Origin: an uncultured Albidovulum sp.
Lineage (GTDB): Bacteria; Pseudomonadota; Alphaproteobacteria; Rhodobacterales; Rhodobacteraceae
DNA: 64,000 nucleotides
Direction of reading: 5' to 3'
Assembly (NCBI GenBank): GCA_913064775.1
Contig: CAJYAD010000006.1
Span: 104,761-168,760, forward strand
Under the pieces are notes generated by a model, which saw only the letters and a program-made list of their open reading frames with translations, did not search any database and was not told where the DNA came from. Each line of letters begins with the position of its first letter. Position 1 is the stretch's first letter. Shown piece by piece: positions 16,237-24,880 of this stretch. The translations under genes were made by a program, and so were the position numbers.

Positions 16237-17894
16237 CACGCGGCCTCCTCTTTCTGCGCGCCATGTTGGTAATCGGCCAGAAAGCCGATCAGCTGTTCGC
16301 GGTAGGCGTAGTAGTCGGGATGCTCCAGCAGCGCCTTGCGGGCGCGCGGGCGCGGCAGGTCGACCTGCATGATCTTGCCGATCGTGGCGCGGGGGCCGTT
16401 GGTCATCATCACCACGCGGTCGGCCAGCAAGATCGCCTCATCCACGTCATGGGTGACGCAGACGGCGGTGACCTTGGTGCGCGACCAGACCTCCATCAAC
16501 ACGTCCTGCAATTCCCAGCGGGTCAGGCTGTCGAGCATGCCGAAGGGTTCATCCAGCAGCAAAAGCTTGGGGCTGAGCGCGAAGGCCCGCGCGATCCCCA
16601 CCCGCTGCTGCATGCCGTTCGACATCTGGGCGGCGGGGCGGTCCATCGCGTCGCCCAGCCCCACCCGTTCAAGGTAGTATTCCACCACTTCCTGCCGCTC
16701 GGCCCGGCTGGCGCCGGGATAGACCCGGTCGACGCCGACGGCCACGTTCTCCTTCGCCGTCAGCCAGGGAAACAGCGAGGGCGACTGGAACACCACCGCG
16801 CGTTCGGGGTTCGCGCCGGCAACCTCGAACCCGTCCAGCTTTATGCCGCCTTTCGAGACCGCGTTCAGCCCCGCCGTCATGGTCAGCACGGTGGACTTGC
16901 CGCAACCGGAATGGCCGATCAGGCTGATGAATTCGCCCTTGCGCACCTTCAGGTCGAAATCCTCGACCACGGTCAGCGGGCCCTTCGGGGTGGGATAGAC
17001 CTTGTGCAATTGCGAATAATCCAGATAGCGCGCCTCGATCGGGCTGGCGGCGGCCTCACTTACCGCGCGCGGCAGGGCGTGGATTGGGGTCACCTTCGGC
17101 AGGCGGCGGGTCTCGGCCACGCGGGCGGCGATGCCCACGTCCATCAGGTAGCGGGTGACCTCGGCGCGCAGCCGCTTGAAGCCCGCGTCATGGTTCATCG
17201 CGGCGCGGTCGCGCGGGCGGGCCAGACGCACCGAAAACGTGGCGCCCAGCGTGCCGTCGGGGTTCAGCGCAATGATGCGGTCGGCCAGCAGGATCGCCTC
17301 GTCGACATCGTTGGTGATCATCACCACGGTGCGGCGGTCGGCCTCCCAGATCTGCTCGATCTCGTCTTGCAAATTGGCGCGGGTCAGCGCGTCAAGCGCG
17401 CCGAGGGGTTCGTCGAGCAGCAGCACCTCCGGCTCCATCGCCAGGGCGCGGGCGATGCCGACGCGCTGGCGCATGCCGCCGGACAATTCCGCCGGGCGGC
17501 GGCTGGCGGCATGCGAAAGCCCCACCATGTCGATGTATTTGCGCGTCAGCCGCGCGCGTTCGGCCCGGGGCCGGGCGCGGTGCACGGCATCGACCGCAAG
17601 GCCCACATTGCCCTGCACCGTAAGCCAGGGCATCAGCGAATAGGACTGGAACACCATCCCGCGCTCGGGCCCCGGGCCGTCGATCGGGGCGCCCTTGAAG
17701 CGCGCGGCGCCGCGGTCGGGCCGGTCGAGGCCCGCCAGCAGGTTGATCAGCGTCGACTTGCCGGTGCCCGAGAAGCCCAGGATCGCCAGGAATTCGCCCT
17801 CGGCGACGGAAAGAGAGATGTCGCGCAGCACCTGCTTGCGCGCGCCCCCTTCGCCGAAGCCCTTGGAGACGTTGGAAAGTTCTAAGATACCCAT
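16236..17894 (-). CDS. Nitrate ABC transporter, two fused ATP-binding domains
   Basis: A 552-residue protein made of two complete ABC ATPases in tandem. Domain 1 has Walker A GFSGTGKST, signature LSGGMRQRV and Walker B VLLLDEP; domain 2 has GHSGCGKST, MSNGMQQRV and LLLLDEP. Domain 2 with its SNG signature resembles NrtC/NrtD of cyanobacteria. A roughly 40-residue linker joins them. One chain could therefore energise the NrtB permease. ATG 17894 has GGTGA five bases before it; a GTG at 17903 overlaps the nrtB stop and is an alternative. Confidence 0.93.
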   Translation of the reverse strand: MGILELSNVSKGFGEGGARKQVLRDISLSVAEGEFLAILGFSGTGKSTLINLLAGLDRPDRGAARFKGAPIDGPGPERGMVFQSYSLMPWLTVQGNVGLAVDAVHRARPRAERARLTRKYIDMVGLSHAASRRPAELSGGMRQRVGIARALAMEPEVLLLDEPLGALDALTRANLQDEIEQIWEADRRTVVMITNDVDEAILLADRIIALNPDGTLGATFSVRLARPRDRAAMNHDAGFKRLRAEVTRYLMDVGIAARVAETRRLPKVTPIHALPRAVSEAAASPIEARYLDYSQLHKVYPTPKGPLTVVEDFDLKVRKGEFISLIGHSGCGKSTVLTMTAGLNAVSKGGIKLDGFEVAGANPERAVVFQSPSLFPWLTAKENVAVGVDRVYPGASRAERQEVVEYYLERVGLGDAMDRPAAQMSNGMQQRVGIARAFALSPKLLLLDEPFGMLDSLTRWELQDVLMEVWSRTKVTAVCVTHDVDEAILLADRVVMMTNGPRATIGKIMQVDLPRPRARKALLEHPDYYAYREQLIGFLADYQHGAQKEEAA

Positions 17895-17899
17895 GGCGC

Positions 17900-18982
17900 T
17901 CACCGCTGCGAAGAGAAGGTAAAGAGCGACTGGATCGCGAACATGATCCGGTCGAGAACGAAGCCGATGAGGCCAATGGTGACGACCGCCACCATGATCC
18001 TGGCCAGACTTTGCGAAGAGCCGTTCTGGAACTCATCCCAGACGAATTTGCCCAGGCCCGGGTTCTGCGCCAGCATCTCGGCCGCGATCAGCACCATCCA
18101 GCCGACCCCCAGCGACAGCCGCAGCCCGGTGAAGATCAGCGGCAGCGCCGAGGGCAGCACCAGCTTGGTGATCTTGGCCCAGGTGCCCATCTTCAGCACC
18201 TTCGAGACATTCACCAGATCCTGGTCGATCGAGGCCACGCCAAGCGCCGTGTTGATGATCGTCGGCCAGAGCGAGCAAAGCGTCACCGTGACCGCCGAGA
18301 CCAGAAACGACTTGGAAAACATCCCGTCATTGGTGGCATAGACCGCCGAGACCACCATGGTCACGATCGGCAGCCAGGCCAGCGGCGAGACCGGCTTGAA
18401 GATCTGGATCAGCGGGTTCATCGCGGCATTGGCGGTCTTCGACAGGCCCGCCACGATGCCCAGCGGCACCGCGATCAGCGTGGCCAGCAGGAAGCCGAAG
18501 AACACCGTCCTGATCGAGGTCCAGATCTGATCGTAATAGGTGGGCGCGCCGACATAGCTAAAATGCTTGGCCCAGTCGGGATGGCCCTGTGCCACCAGCT
18601 TCTTGTTGCGCGCGTCCTGGCGGGCGTAGAAGGCCTTGGCCTCCTGGGCCTCGGCGGCGGCATCGGCGTTCAGCGCCAGCGCCTGGCTCCAGACCTGCGC
18701 CGGCCCGGGGACGGTGCCAAGCGAGGTGTGGACCGTCGGCGCCAGCGCCGCCCAAAGCCCCACGAACAGCGCGATGGCGACCACGGGCACGCCCAGCTGC
18801 TGCCAGATTTCGCGCGCCTGGGATTTGGGGTCGTCGCCGGCGGCGGCGCGTAGCAGCGGCGTCAGCCAGCCGAGCCCCACAAGTCGGAACCAGCCGTCGG
18901 CGCGGCCGATGAGGGTGAAGAGCCGTTCGCGGCGGGCCGCGCGGCGGCCGGGCTTCAGGCTGTCGGTGTCGATGGCGGTCAT
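17900..18982 (-). CDS. nrtB: Nitrate ABC transporter permease
   Basis: A 360-residue inner-membrane permease of the NrtB/SsuC/TauC type. One N-terminal hydrophobic segment (VPVVAIALFVGLWAAL, about residue 60) is followed by a long extracytoplasmic loop and five further segments. The EAA-type region reads SIDQDLVNVSKVLKMGTWAKITKLVLPSALP. Nearly twice the minimal length because of the N-terminal about 150 residues, as is usual in NrtB proteins. Start 18982 is chosen on AAGGGA upstream; the longer frame to 19036 has no family support. Confidence 0.93.
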   Translation of the reverse strand: MTAIDTDSLKPGRRAARRERLFTLIGRADGWFRLVGLGWLTPLLRAAAGDDPKSQAREIWQQLGVPVVAIALFVGLWAALAPTVHTSLGTVPGPAQVWSQALALNADAAAEAQEAKAFYARQDARNKKLVAQGHPDWAKHFSYVGAPTYYDQIWTSIRTVFFGFLLATLIAVPLGIVAGLSKTANAAMNPLIQIFKPVSPLAWLPIVTMVVSAVYATNDGMFSKSFLVSAVTVTLCSLWPTIINTALGVASIDQDLVNVSKVLKMGTWAKITKLVLPSALPLIFTGLRLSLGVGWMVLIAAEMLAQNPGLGKFVWDEFQNGSSQSLARIMVAVVTIGLIGFVLDRIMFAIQSLFTFSSQR

Positions 18983-19016
18983 CGGAATTTCCCTTCCTGC
19001 TCGCGATGCGCGGCGC

Positions 19017-20393
19017 TCAGTTGACGATGTCGCCACCGACGACCTTCTGCTTGTCCTTCAGCCCGATCTTGAAGCTGTCGATATAGGCGTTGGGGCTGCG
19101 GCCGTCGTAGGCCTTGTGGTCGATGAAATCCGAGGTCGCGGGGCGGAAACCGTCGCTGTTCCAGGGGAAATCGTCCTTGGTCGCCGCGCCGTCCTGGATC
19201 AGGCTTTTCGCGGCCTCCAGATAGATTTTCGGCTTGTAGACGGACTTGGCCACATCGACATACCAGCCGTCGGGATGGGCCTCGGCGATCTGGCCCCAGC
19301 GGCGCATCTGGGTCAGGTACCAGATCGCGTCGGAATAGAACGGATAGGTCGCCTCATGCCGGAAGAAGACGTTGAAATCCGGCATCTTGCGGGTGTCGCC
19401 CTTCTCGTACTCAAACGTGCCGGTCATCGAATTGGCGATCACATGCGCGTCGGCGCCGACATATTGCGGCTCGGCCAGGATCTTCACCGCTTCGGCGCGG
19501 TTCCTGCCGTGATCCGCGTCCAGCCACATCCCAGCGCGGATCAGCGCCTTGGTCAGGGCAATCGTGGTGTTGGGGTATTTCCTGGCGAAGGCGGCGGTGA
19601 CGCCAAAGACCTTCTCGGGGTTGTTCTTCCAGATCTCGTAAGAGGTCACCACCGGCGCGCCGATGCCCTTGGCCACTGCGGCCTCGTTCCACGGCTCGCC
19701 GACGCAATAGCCGTAGATCGTGCCGGATTCGAGCGTCGACGGCATCTGCGGCGGCGGCGTCACCGACAGCAGCACCTGGGCGTCGATCGTGCCGCTGGAA
19801 TCGGTAGGGCTGTAGAAACCCGGATCGATCCCCGCCGCCGCCAGCCAGTAGCGCAGCTGGTAATTGTGCGACGAGACCGGGAACACCATGCCCATGTTGA
19901 ACGGCTTGCCCTGGTCGCGATATTTCTGAACCACCGGCTTCAGCGACGCGGCCGAGATCGGGTGCAGCGGCCTGCCGTCCGGCCCTTTGGCGATATTCGG
20001 CAGCATCTGCTTCCAGATGCTGTTCGACACGGTGATCGCGTTGCCGTTCAGATCCATCGAGAACGGCGTGATGATATGCGCCTTGGTGCCATAGCCCAGC
20101 GTCGCCGCCAGCGGCTGCCCGGCCAGCATCTGCGCCCCGTCCAATTCCCCCGAGATCACCCGGTCAAGCAGCACCTTCCAGTTGGCCTGGGCCTCAAGCG
20201 TGACATTCAGCCCCTCGTCCTCGAAAAAATGCTTTTCCTTGGCGATCGCCAGCGGCGCCATGTCGGTCAGCTTGATGAAGCCCAGTTTCAGCTGCGGCTT
20301 CTCGACGTTCAGCATGTCGGCGAAGGCCGGACCGGCCAGCAATGCGGCGGCAAGAAGTGAGGGCAAGGTCGCCTTGGCAAGGGTCAGTTTCAT
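19017..20393 (-). CDS. nrtA: Nitrate-binding periplasmic/lipid-free substrate-binding protein
   Basis: A 458-residue substrate-binding protein of the NrtA/CmpA family with a cleavable signal peptide (residues 1-25, hydrophobic [16 protein letters not shown]). Mature sequence starts near [48 protein letters not shown] and [12 protein letters not shown] are blocks shared with nitrate and bicarbonate binders. First structural gene of the operon. Its transcript begins with the ANTAR leader and terminator described at 20441-20518, so expression depends on NasT. Confidence 0.95.
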   Translation of the reverse strand: MKLTLAKATLPSLLAAALLAGPAFADMLNVEKPQLKLGFIKLTDMAPLAIAKEKHFFEDEGLNVTLEAQANWKVLLDRVISGELDGAQMLAGQPLAATLGYGTKAHIITPFSMDLNGNAITVSNSIWKQMLPNIAKGPDGRPLHPISAASLKPVVQKYRDQGKPFNMGMVFPVSSHNYQLRYWLAAAGIDPGFYSPTDSSGTIDAQVLLSVTPPPQMPSTLESGTIYGYCVGEPWNEAAVAKGIGAPVVTSYEIWKNNPEKVFGVTAAFARKYPNTTIALTKALIRAGMWLDADHGRNRAEAVKILAEPQYVGADAHVIANSMTGTFEYEKGDTRKMPDFNVFFRHEATYPFYSDAIWYLTQMRRWGQIAEAHPDGWYVDVAKSVYKPKIYLEAAKSLIQDGAATKDDFPWNSDGFRPATSDFIDHKAYDGRSPNAYIDSFKIGLKDKQKVVGGDIVN

Positions 20394-20440
20394 CTCGGAT
20401 GCGTCCTGTTCAAGGCCCGCGCCTGCGGGCCGGAAATGAC

Positions 20441-20490
20441 AAAAAGCCGCAAGACCGTCTCTGTCCGGGGGACAGAGGGGTCGAGCGGCT
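20441..20490 (-). terminator. Regulated intrinsic terminator in the nrtA leader
   Basis: On the minus strand a stepped hairpin can be read: AGCCGC (20490-20485) pairs with GCGGCT (20450-20445), GACC with GGTC, and CTCTGTCC with GGACAGAG around a CCC loop. A run of five U (20445-20441) follows at once. The 5' arm AGCCGC lies inside the loop and 3' stem of the upstream hexaloop hairpin P2, so the two structures exclude each other. This is the expected geometry of a NasT-controlled terminator. It sits 48 bp before the nrtA start. Confidence 0.85.
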
Positions 20491-20518
20491 GTGCTCGGCT
20501 ACCCGCGACTTTGAGGGT
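20482..20518 (-). promoter_or_regulatory. ANTAR-binding dual-hexaloop RNA element (NasT target)
   Basis: Two adjacent short hairpins in the nrtA leader, both with six-base loops that have A at loop position 1 and G at position 4. P1 (20518-20501) is ACCCTC-AAAGTC-GCGGGT, with one T/C mismatch in the stem. P2 (20497-20482) is CGAGC-ACAGCC-GCTCG, fully paired. The linker is AGC. This matches the two-hairpin substrate known for ANTAR proteins such as NasT, NasR and AmiR. A cognate ANTAR gene, nasT, is encoded two genes upstream. Confidence 0.85.
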
Positions 20519-20559
20519 GGATGTCGGGAACGGGACGCCATTGCCCCGGACACGCGCTC

Positions 20560-20588
20560 AGTCAGCCAGACAGCTTGGCGCCTGTCAA
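20560..20588 (-). promoter_or_regulatory. Candidate promoter for the nrtA leader
   Basis: A perfect -35 hexamer TTGACA (20588-20583) is followed after 17 bases by CTGACT (20565-20560), a poor -10. Initiation a few bases downstream would place the ANTAR element about 35 nt into the transcript. The weak -10 means this could need an activator such as NtrC, or be coincidental. Confidence 0.3.
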
Positions 20589-20661
20589 CGCGCCGGGGGT
20601 GGTGGCGTGGTACCGGGGCGCCGCACTGCGGCATCGACGCCGTGGAATGCCTGTTTTGGCG

Positions 20662-21885
20662 TCATCCCAGCTGGTCCGGGTCGAAAACATAGCCATCGAA
20701 AAAACGATCGGGGCCGAGAATCAGCGATCCCGATTCCGAGGCGACAGGGGTCGGCGCGGTCATGCCACCCTCGATCTTCTCGGCCGCGGCGGGCAGCTCG
20801 GCGCCCAGATCGCGCAGGTTGGCGCGGTAAAGGTCGGTCCGAAACACCCCGCGCCCCGCCGCAATCGCCGCGCCCCGGTCCAGCCCCAGCCGCGCGGCCA
20901 GCGCATGCGCGATCAGCGCGCCCTGCGAGCGCCAGGGATAGCCCGCCGCGCCCTTGAAGAATTCCAGATAGCCCTCGACCTGGCGGATCTCGCCGCGCGG
21001 CGAGATCACCAGCCGCCCCGAGAGCGACCGTTCGATCACCTCGGCCGGCAGGTCCAGATAGGCGGGCCGCGACAGGATCTCGGACACGGTGACGTGGTTC
21101 TCGGGCCGCGAGATCCAGCGCCCGGCCCGCCAGAGCGCGCGCATCAGCCGGGCGGTCAGCTCTGGTTCGGCCACGGTCCAGTCGTGGCGCGCGGCCAGCA
21201 CCTTTTCGGGGGCGAAGGCGCGGATGGCGGTGCCGGGCAGCAGCAATTCCCCCACCCCCTGCTCAACCGCGATAGAGCCCCAGGGCGCGCCGACGCAAAA
21301 GGCGTCGATCTCATTCGCGGCCATCGCCCGGGCCATCAGCGGCGGCGGCACGGTGACCACGTCAAGCGCCTGGGGCGAGGTGACCCCCAGCGCCCCGAGC
21401 CAGTGATACAAAAGCTCGGCATGCATCGAGAAGGGAAACGGCACGCCGATCCGAAGCCGCGTCGACGTGGCGGCGATCAGCGCCCTGCCCGCCGCCGTGG
21501 CATCGCGAAAATCGAACGGATGGCCCCGGCCCCGTAACCGATCCGCCAGCGGCCGCGACAGGCCGATGGAATTGCCGTTGACCGACAGCACCTGCAACGC
21601 GTCGATCCGCGCCGCGCCGCCCTGCCCTTCGCCGCCCTGCTCCGCCCCAACCTGCCCCGCGCCGCCGCTCAACCCCATCGCCATCGCCACCGGCAGCACC
21701 GACAACATATGCGCCGCCTCGATCTGGCCGAAGACCAGCATGTCGCGCAGCGTCGACCAGCTGGGCGCGCGCGTCAGCTCCAGCGCCAGCCCCTCTTCCT
21801 CGGTAAAGCCGACCTCGCGCGCCACGATCAGCGGCGCCGCGTCGACCAGCGCGATGAAACCCGCCCTCAGCGACGCCGCCCTCAT
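20662..21885 (-). CDS. nasS: Nitrate/nitrite sensor protein, NrtA-like without signal peptide
   Basis: A 407-residue homologue of the NrtA/CmpA binding proteins that starts directly with the mature domain (RAGFIALVDAAPLIVAREVGF) and has no signal peptide, so it should be cytoplasmic. It shares MLSVLPVAMAMG and FCVGAPWGSIAVEQG with NrtA. This is the NasS profile: it holds NasT inactive until nitrate or nitrite binds. It overlaps nasT by 4 bp (ATGA). Residues about 72-93 are a Gly/Gln/Glu-rich low-complexity insertion between two conserved blocks, not usual in the family. Confidence 0.92.
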   Translation of the reverse strand: MRAASLRAGFIALVDAAPLIVAREVGFTEEEGLALELTRAPSWSTLRDMLVFGQIEAAHMLSVLPVAMAMGLSGGAGQVGAEQGGEGQGGAARIDALQVLSVNGNSIGLSRPLADRLRGRGHPFDFRDATAAGRALIAATSTRLRIGVPFPFSMHAELLYHWLGALGVTSPQALDVVTVPPPLMARAMAANEIDAFCVGAPWGSIAVEQGVGELLLPGTAIRAFAPEKVLAARHDWTVAEPELTARLMRALWRAGRWISRPENHVTVSEILSRPAYLDLPAEVIERSLSGRLVISPRGEIRQVEGYLEFFKGAAGYPWRSQGALIAHALAARLGLDRGAAIAAGRGVFRTDLYRANLRDLGAELPAAAEKIEGGMTAPTPVASESGSLILGPDRFFDGYVFDPDQLG

Positions 21886-22466
21886 CCCAACAGCCCCGAC
21901 GCGGTGACCAGCGCCTCGGCCACGTCCGACACCTTGCGCCCCTGATCCATCGCCGCGCGCCGCAAAAGCGCATAGGCCGCATCCTCGTCAATGCCGCGGG
22001 CCTTCATCAAGACACCCTTGGCGCGGTCGATCACCTTGCGTTCCTCCAGCGCGCGCTTGGTGGTTTCCAGCTCGACCCGCATGCGCTGGAACATGTGGAA
22101 CCGCGCGATCGCGGCATCGAGGATCGGCTTGATCCGCTCGGCGCGCAGCCCGTCGACGACATAGGCCGAAACCCCCGCCTCGACCGCCGCCTTGGTCAGC
22201 CCGCCGTCCGAGCGGTCGACGAACATCGCCACCGGGCGTTCCAGCGGCCCCGACGCCAGCGCCAGCTCTTCCAGCATGTCGCGCGACGGGTTGGCGATGT
22301 CGACCAGCACCACATCGGGATCATGGCGCGAAATATGCCGCGCCAGCCCGGTGACCTCGGCGATGGCGGAAATGTCGTAATCCCCCGCCGCGCGCAGGCT
22401 ATCCACGATCAGATGCGCGCGTTCGCGATCCGCTTCGACGACGACGATGGAAAGACGGTTTGACAT
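21882..22466 (-). CDS. nasT: ANTAR-domain antiterminator of nitrate assimilation
   Basis: A 194-residue protein: receiver-like N-terminal domain (SIVVVEADRERAHLI, DVVLVDIANPSRDM), then a coiled-coil segment (RMRVELETTKRALEERK) and the ANTAR domain (VIDRAKGVLMKARGIDEDAAYALLRRAAM, about residues 140-190). It would bind the dual-hexaloop RNA in the nrtA leader and stop terminator formation, under control of NasS encoded next to it. First gene of the nitrate region; the ATG at 22466 starts the conserved sequence, the frame being open further upstream. Confidence 0.95.
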   Translation of the reverse strand: MSNRLSIVVVEADRERAHLIVDSLRAAGDYDISAIAEVTGLARHISRHDPDVVLVDIANPSRDMLEELALASGPLERPVAMFVDRSDGGLTKAAVEAGVSAYVVDGLRAERIKPILDAAIARFHMFQRMRVELETTKRALEERKVIDRAKGVLMKARGIDEDAAYALLRRAAMDQGRKVSDVAEALVTASGLLG

Positions 22467-22649
22467 GGCCCGTGGCGGTGGTGGCTTTGCCCGACGATAG
22501 GCCGCCGGCGACCAAGCCGGGCGGTGGTTCGCGCAGCCGCCCGCCCTGACGCTAGATTTCGCCCCGGCCACGCCGAAACGATGGGCACCGCGCCCGTTTC
22601 TTCAGCATGAAAAAGATGCGCGTCCAGGACCGGCGCGCCGATGCAATAC

Positions 22650-22681
22650 AAGAAAGACCCGCCGGCGTGGGCCGGCGGGTC
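22650..22681 (-). terminator. Intrinsic terminator after the small secreted-protein gene
   Basis: A perfect 11-bp stem, GACCCGCCGGC (22656-22666) with GCCGGCGGGTC (22671-22681), has a four-base loop. On the minus strand it is followed by UUUCUU. It lies 42 bp after the stop of the 147-residue secreted protein. Confidence 0.8.
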
Positions 22682-22722
22682 CTGTCATTGCAGCGCCGCG
22701 ATCGGCGGCATTTGCGGAAGGA

Positions 22723-23166
22723 TCAGTGGTTCTGGCTTCCCAGACCACCCCCACCACCGACCGACAGGTCGCCGCCAATGCCGACCGCTTCGGTGCCGGA
22801 CGCGGAGCGCGCATTCGGATGGCTGCTTTGACTCAGGCCCATGGGCACGCGCAGCGCGTGGAATGGCACGACATTGATCGAGGAATCGGCCTCGTAGCTG
22901 ACCGGTGCGGGCCGCAGCGCCACCAGTTGCGGCGTCGCGTCGTCGCGGTCGGCCTTGTAGAGCACCTGTTCGCCGACCCCCAGCTTGGCGGTTGCCGCGG
23001 CATCGCCGCGCAGCTTGTAGGTCGCGCCGTTGATCGCGACGGTATCCCGGTCGTGATTGACGGCAGTCACGGTGCCGGTCTGGAAGGTATCCGCCATGGC
23101 CATCGGCGCGGCGGCGCCAAGGGCGATGGTGGCGACGGCTGCGATTTTTGAGAAGCGGTTCAACAT
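22723..23166 (-). CDS. Small secreted protein of unknown function
   Basis: A 147-residue protein with a clear signal peptide (MLNRFSKIAAVATIALGAAAPMAMA, cleaved near residue 25). The mature part starts with a small beta-rich module, FQTGTVTAVNHDRDTVAINGATYKL, reminiscent of the DUF1344/DUF5666-type folds. Then comes a segment VGEQVLYKADRD and a C-terminal glycine tract (GIGGDLSVGGGGGLG). ATG 23166 has AAGGAA upstream; the frame is open to 23418 but that part has no signal or family character. Own terminator downstream, so monocistronic. I do not recognise a function. Confidence 0.75.
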   Translation of the reverse strand: MLNRFSKIAAVATIALGAAAPMAMADTFQTGTVTAVNHDRDTVAINGATYKLRGDAAATAKLGVGEQVLYKADRDDATPQLVALRPAPVSYEADSSINVVPFHALRVPMGLSQSSHPNARSASGTEAVGIGGDLSVGGGGGLGSQNH

Positions 23167-23626
23167 TGTCAGTTCCTTTCTCTCGTCTTGACCGAGCACC
23201 GGCGGGTGGGCCGCGCCGTGGGTTGCTGGCAATGGCGGGGCGCCACGCCGGTCATCACCTGACCGGCGCCCGCGCGGCGATTGCGCTCCGACAACCTCAC
23301 AAACTCGCCCGACCGACCGGCTGTTGCGCCGATCAAACGGTTTGGCCAGGTCGAAGGCCTGACCGAACGCTCTGGAAGAAACCAAGGCCCGTCCGGGGCC
23401 CGCCTTCGCAGCGTCCATGAAAACAACGCGTCACCCCGAAGGGCGTTCCCGAAAAACATATATCTCACAGTTGTTTGAACTTCCTGAACCGAAGCTGAAG
23501 CGGCGCGGTGATCACCCGTTCCAGCAGGCTGCGGCAAGGACTGTCGGACAGGGAAAGCTGCCCCCGCGTGCACGGGCGCAGGCGCCTCTGCGTGCACGGG
23601 GCGCAGGCGTATGGTCAGGCGTATGG
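23167..23626. other. Intergenic region between the secreted-protein gene and mcd
   Basis: About 460 bp without a gene I can support. An A/T-rich patch around 23452-23482 (AAAAACATATATC) is the most promoter-like part and could drive the minus-strand secreted-protein gene; no clean -35/-10 pair was identified. The right end holds small direct repeats (listed separately). Frames open in this interval have no family character. Confidence 0.5.
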
Positions 23627-23632
23627 TCAGGC
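23566..23632. repeat. Short direct repeats at the 3' end of mcd
   Basis: GCGTGCACGGG(G)CGCAGGCG occurs at 23566-23584 and 23590-23609, then the 12-mer AGGCGTATGGTC twice in tandem at 23605-23628. The mcd stop codon lies in the second 12-mer. It looks like local slippage or duplication. Confidence 0.7.
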
Positions 23633-24880
23633 CGGGGTCAGATCCGCCGCTTTCGACAGGGTCCGGATCTCGGACGAGGCGGCGACGGCATGTGTGGTGA
23701 CAAAGCGCTCATGGTTCTGGGCGATGCGCGGCAGCGCGTAAAGATAGTTCACCATCACCCCGCCCGATTGGGCCTGTCCGTTCTTCGACAGATCGGCCCT
23801 TGCATGGACCTGATGCACCTGCGCGCCATTGCCCAGATGGAACCGCGCCACCGGATCCAGCGGCAGCCCGTCGTCGCGCTTGGCCTCGGTCAGATAGCGC
23901 GCGGCCAGCCGGCGCATCGCCATGTCGTCCTCAACCTCGGCCTCGGCCGCAAGGCCCTGATCGCGCATCCAGCGCATCAGCCCCGGGATCGGCGAGAGCG
24001 TGACGAAGGTGGTCAGCCCCGGCAATTCGCGCGCCAGATCCGCCGCCACCTGCTTGATCAGCGAATTGCCGAACGAGATCCCCGCCAGCCCCGCCTGACA
24101 GTTCGAGATCGAATAGAACACCGCCGTGTCGGCCTCGGGCGCGGCCATCGGCGCGCGGTCCTCGGCCAGCAGCGCCTGGACCGAGCCGGGAACCTTCCGC
24201 GTCAGCGCCACCTCGACGAAGATCAGCGGCTCATCCGGCATGGCGGGGTGGAAGAAGGCGAAACAGCGCCGGTCGCCGGGTTCCAGACGGCGGCGCAGGT
24301 CTTCCCAGCTGTCGATCGCATGGACCGCCTCATACTGGATGATCTTCTCGAGGATATGCGCCGGGCTTTCCCAGCTGATCGGCCGCAGCACCAGAAAGCC
24401 ACGATTGAACCACGACGCGAAAAGATGCTGGAAATCCAGATCCAGCGCGCTCAACTCGGGATCCTTGCGGCCCAGACGCAGCAGATCCGCGCGCATCTTG
24501 ACCAGCGCCCCGGTGCCGCCGGGTGCCCGGTTCAGCCGGCGGATCAGCTCTTGCCGGGGGGGCTCGGACGCGGCCATCAACGCGCCATAGCTGTCGCGGT
24601 TCTGCCCCGCCTCATAGGCGTCGAGCGCGGCCCGCAGCGCGCCGGTATCCACCCCCAGATCGGTGGCGAGATGGCGGTAGAAGGCCAGCTTCTGGTCATC
24701 GCCCAGCGTCGCATGCAGATCGAGGATCTGGCGCGCGGTGCTTTGGCCGGTCACCTCGCCGGTGCGGTCCAGCAGATCGGCGCACATCTCGCGCAGCGTG
24801 CGCCCGTCGCCCGGCACTGCCGCCCAGGGCATCAGCCGGCGCTCAAAGACGGTGGAAAGAAGATCGGCCAGCAAGCTCAT
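23627..24880 (-). CDS. Malonyl-CoA decarboxylase
   Basis: A 417-residue protein of the MCD family: an all-helical N-terminal domain (about residues 1-100) followed by the catalytic domain. Recognisable blocks are MRADLLRLG, LDLDFQHLFASWFNRGFLVLRPISWESPA, EAVHAIDSWEDLRRRL, FFHPAMPDEPLIFVEVALT, FYSISNCQAGLAGISFGNSLIKQV and FVTLSPIPGLMRWM. It converts malonyl-CoA to acetyl-CoA and CO2. No malonate transporter, synthetase or regulator adjoins it in this window, so it may act in malonyl-CoA turnover rather than malonate growth. Confidence 0.93.
   Translation of the reverse strand: MSLLADLLSTVFERRLMPWAAVPGDGRTLREMCADLLDRTGEVTGQSTARQILDLHATLGDDQKLAFYRHLATDLGVDTGALRAALDAYEAGQNRDSYGALMAASEPPRQELIRRLNRAPGGTGALVKMRADLLRLGRKDPELSALDLDFQHLFASWFNRGFLVLRPISWESPAHILEKIIQYEAVHAIDSWEDLRRRLEPGDRRCFAFFHPAMPDEPLIFVEVALTRKVPGSVQALLAEDRAPMAAPEADTAVFYSISNCQAGLAGISFGNSLIKQVAADLARELPGLTTFVTLSPIPGLMRWMRDQGLAAEAEVEDDMAMRRLAARYLTEAKRDDGLPLDPVARFHLGNGAQVHQVHARADLSKNGQAQSGGVMVNYLYALPRIAQNHERFVTTHAVAASSEIRTLSKAADLTPA

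Noticed and set aside
13891..16272. 793-codon plus-strand open frame
   Set aside because: Exact antisense of nirB; composition typical of a shadow frame.
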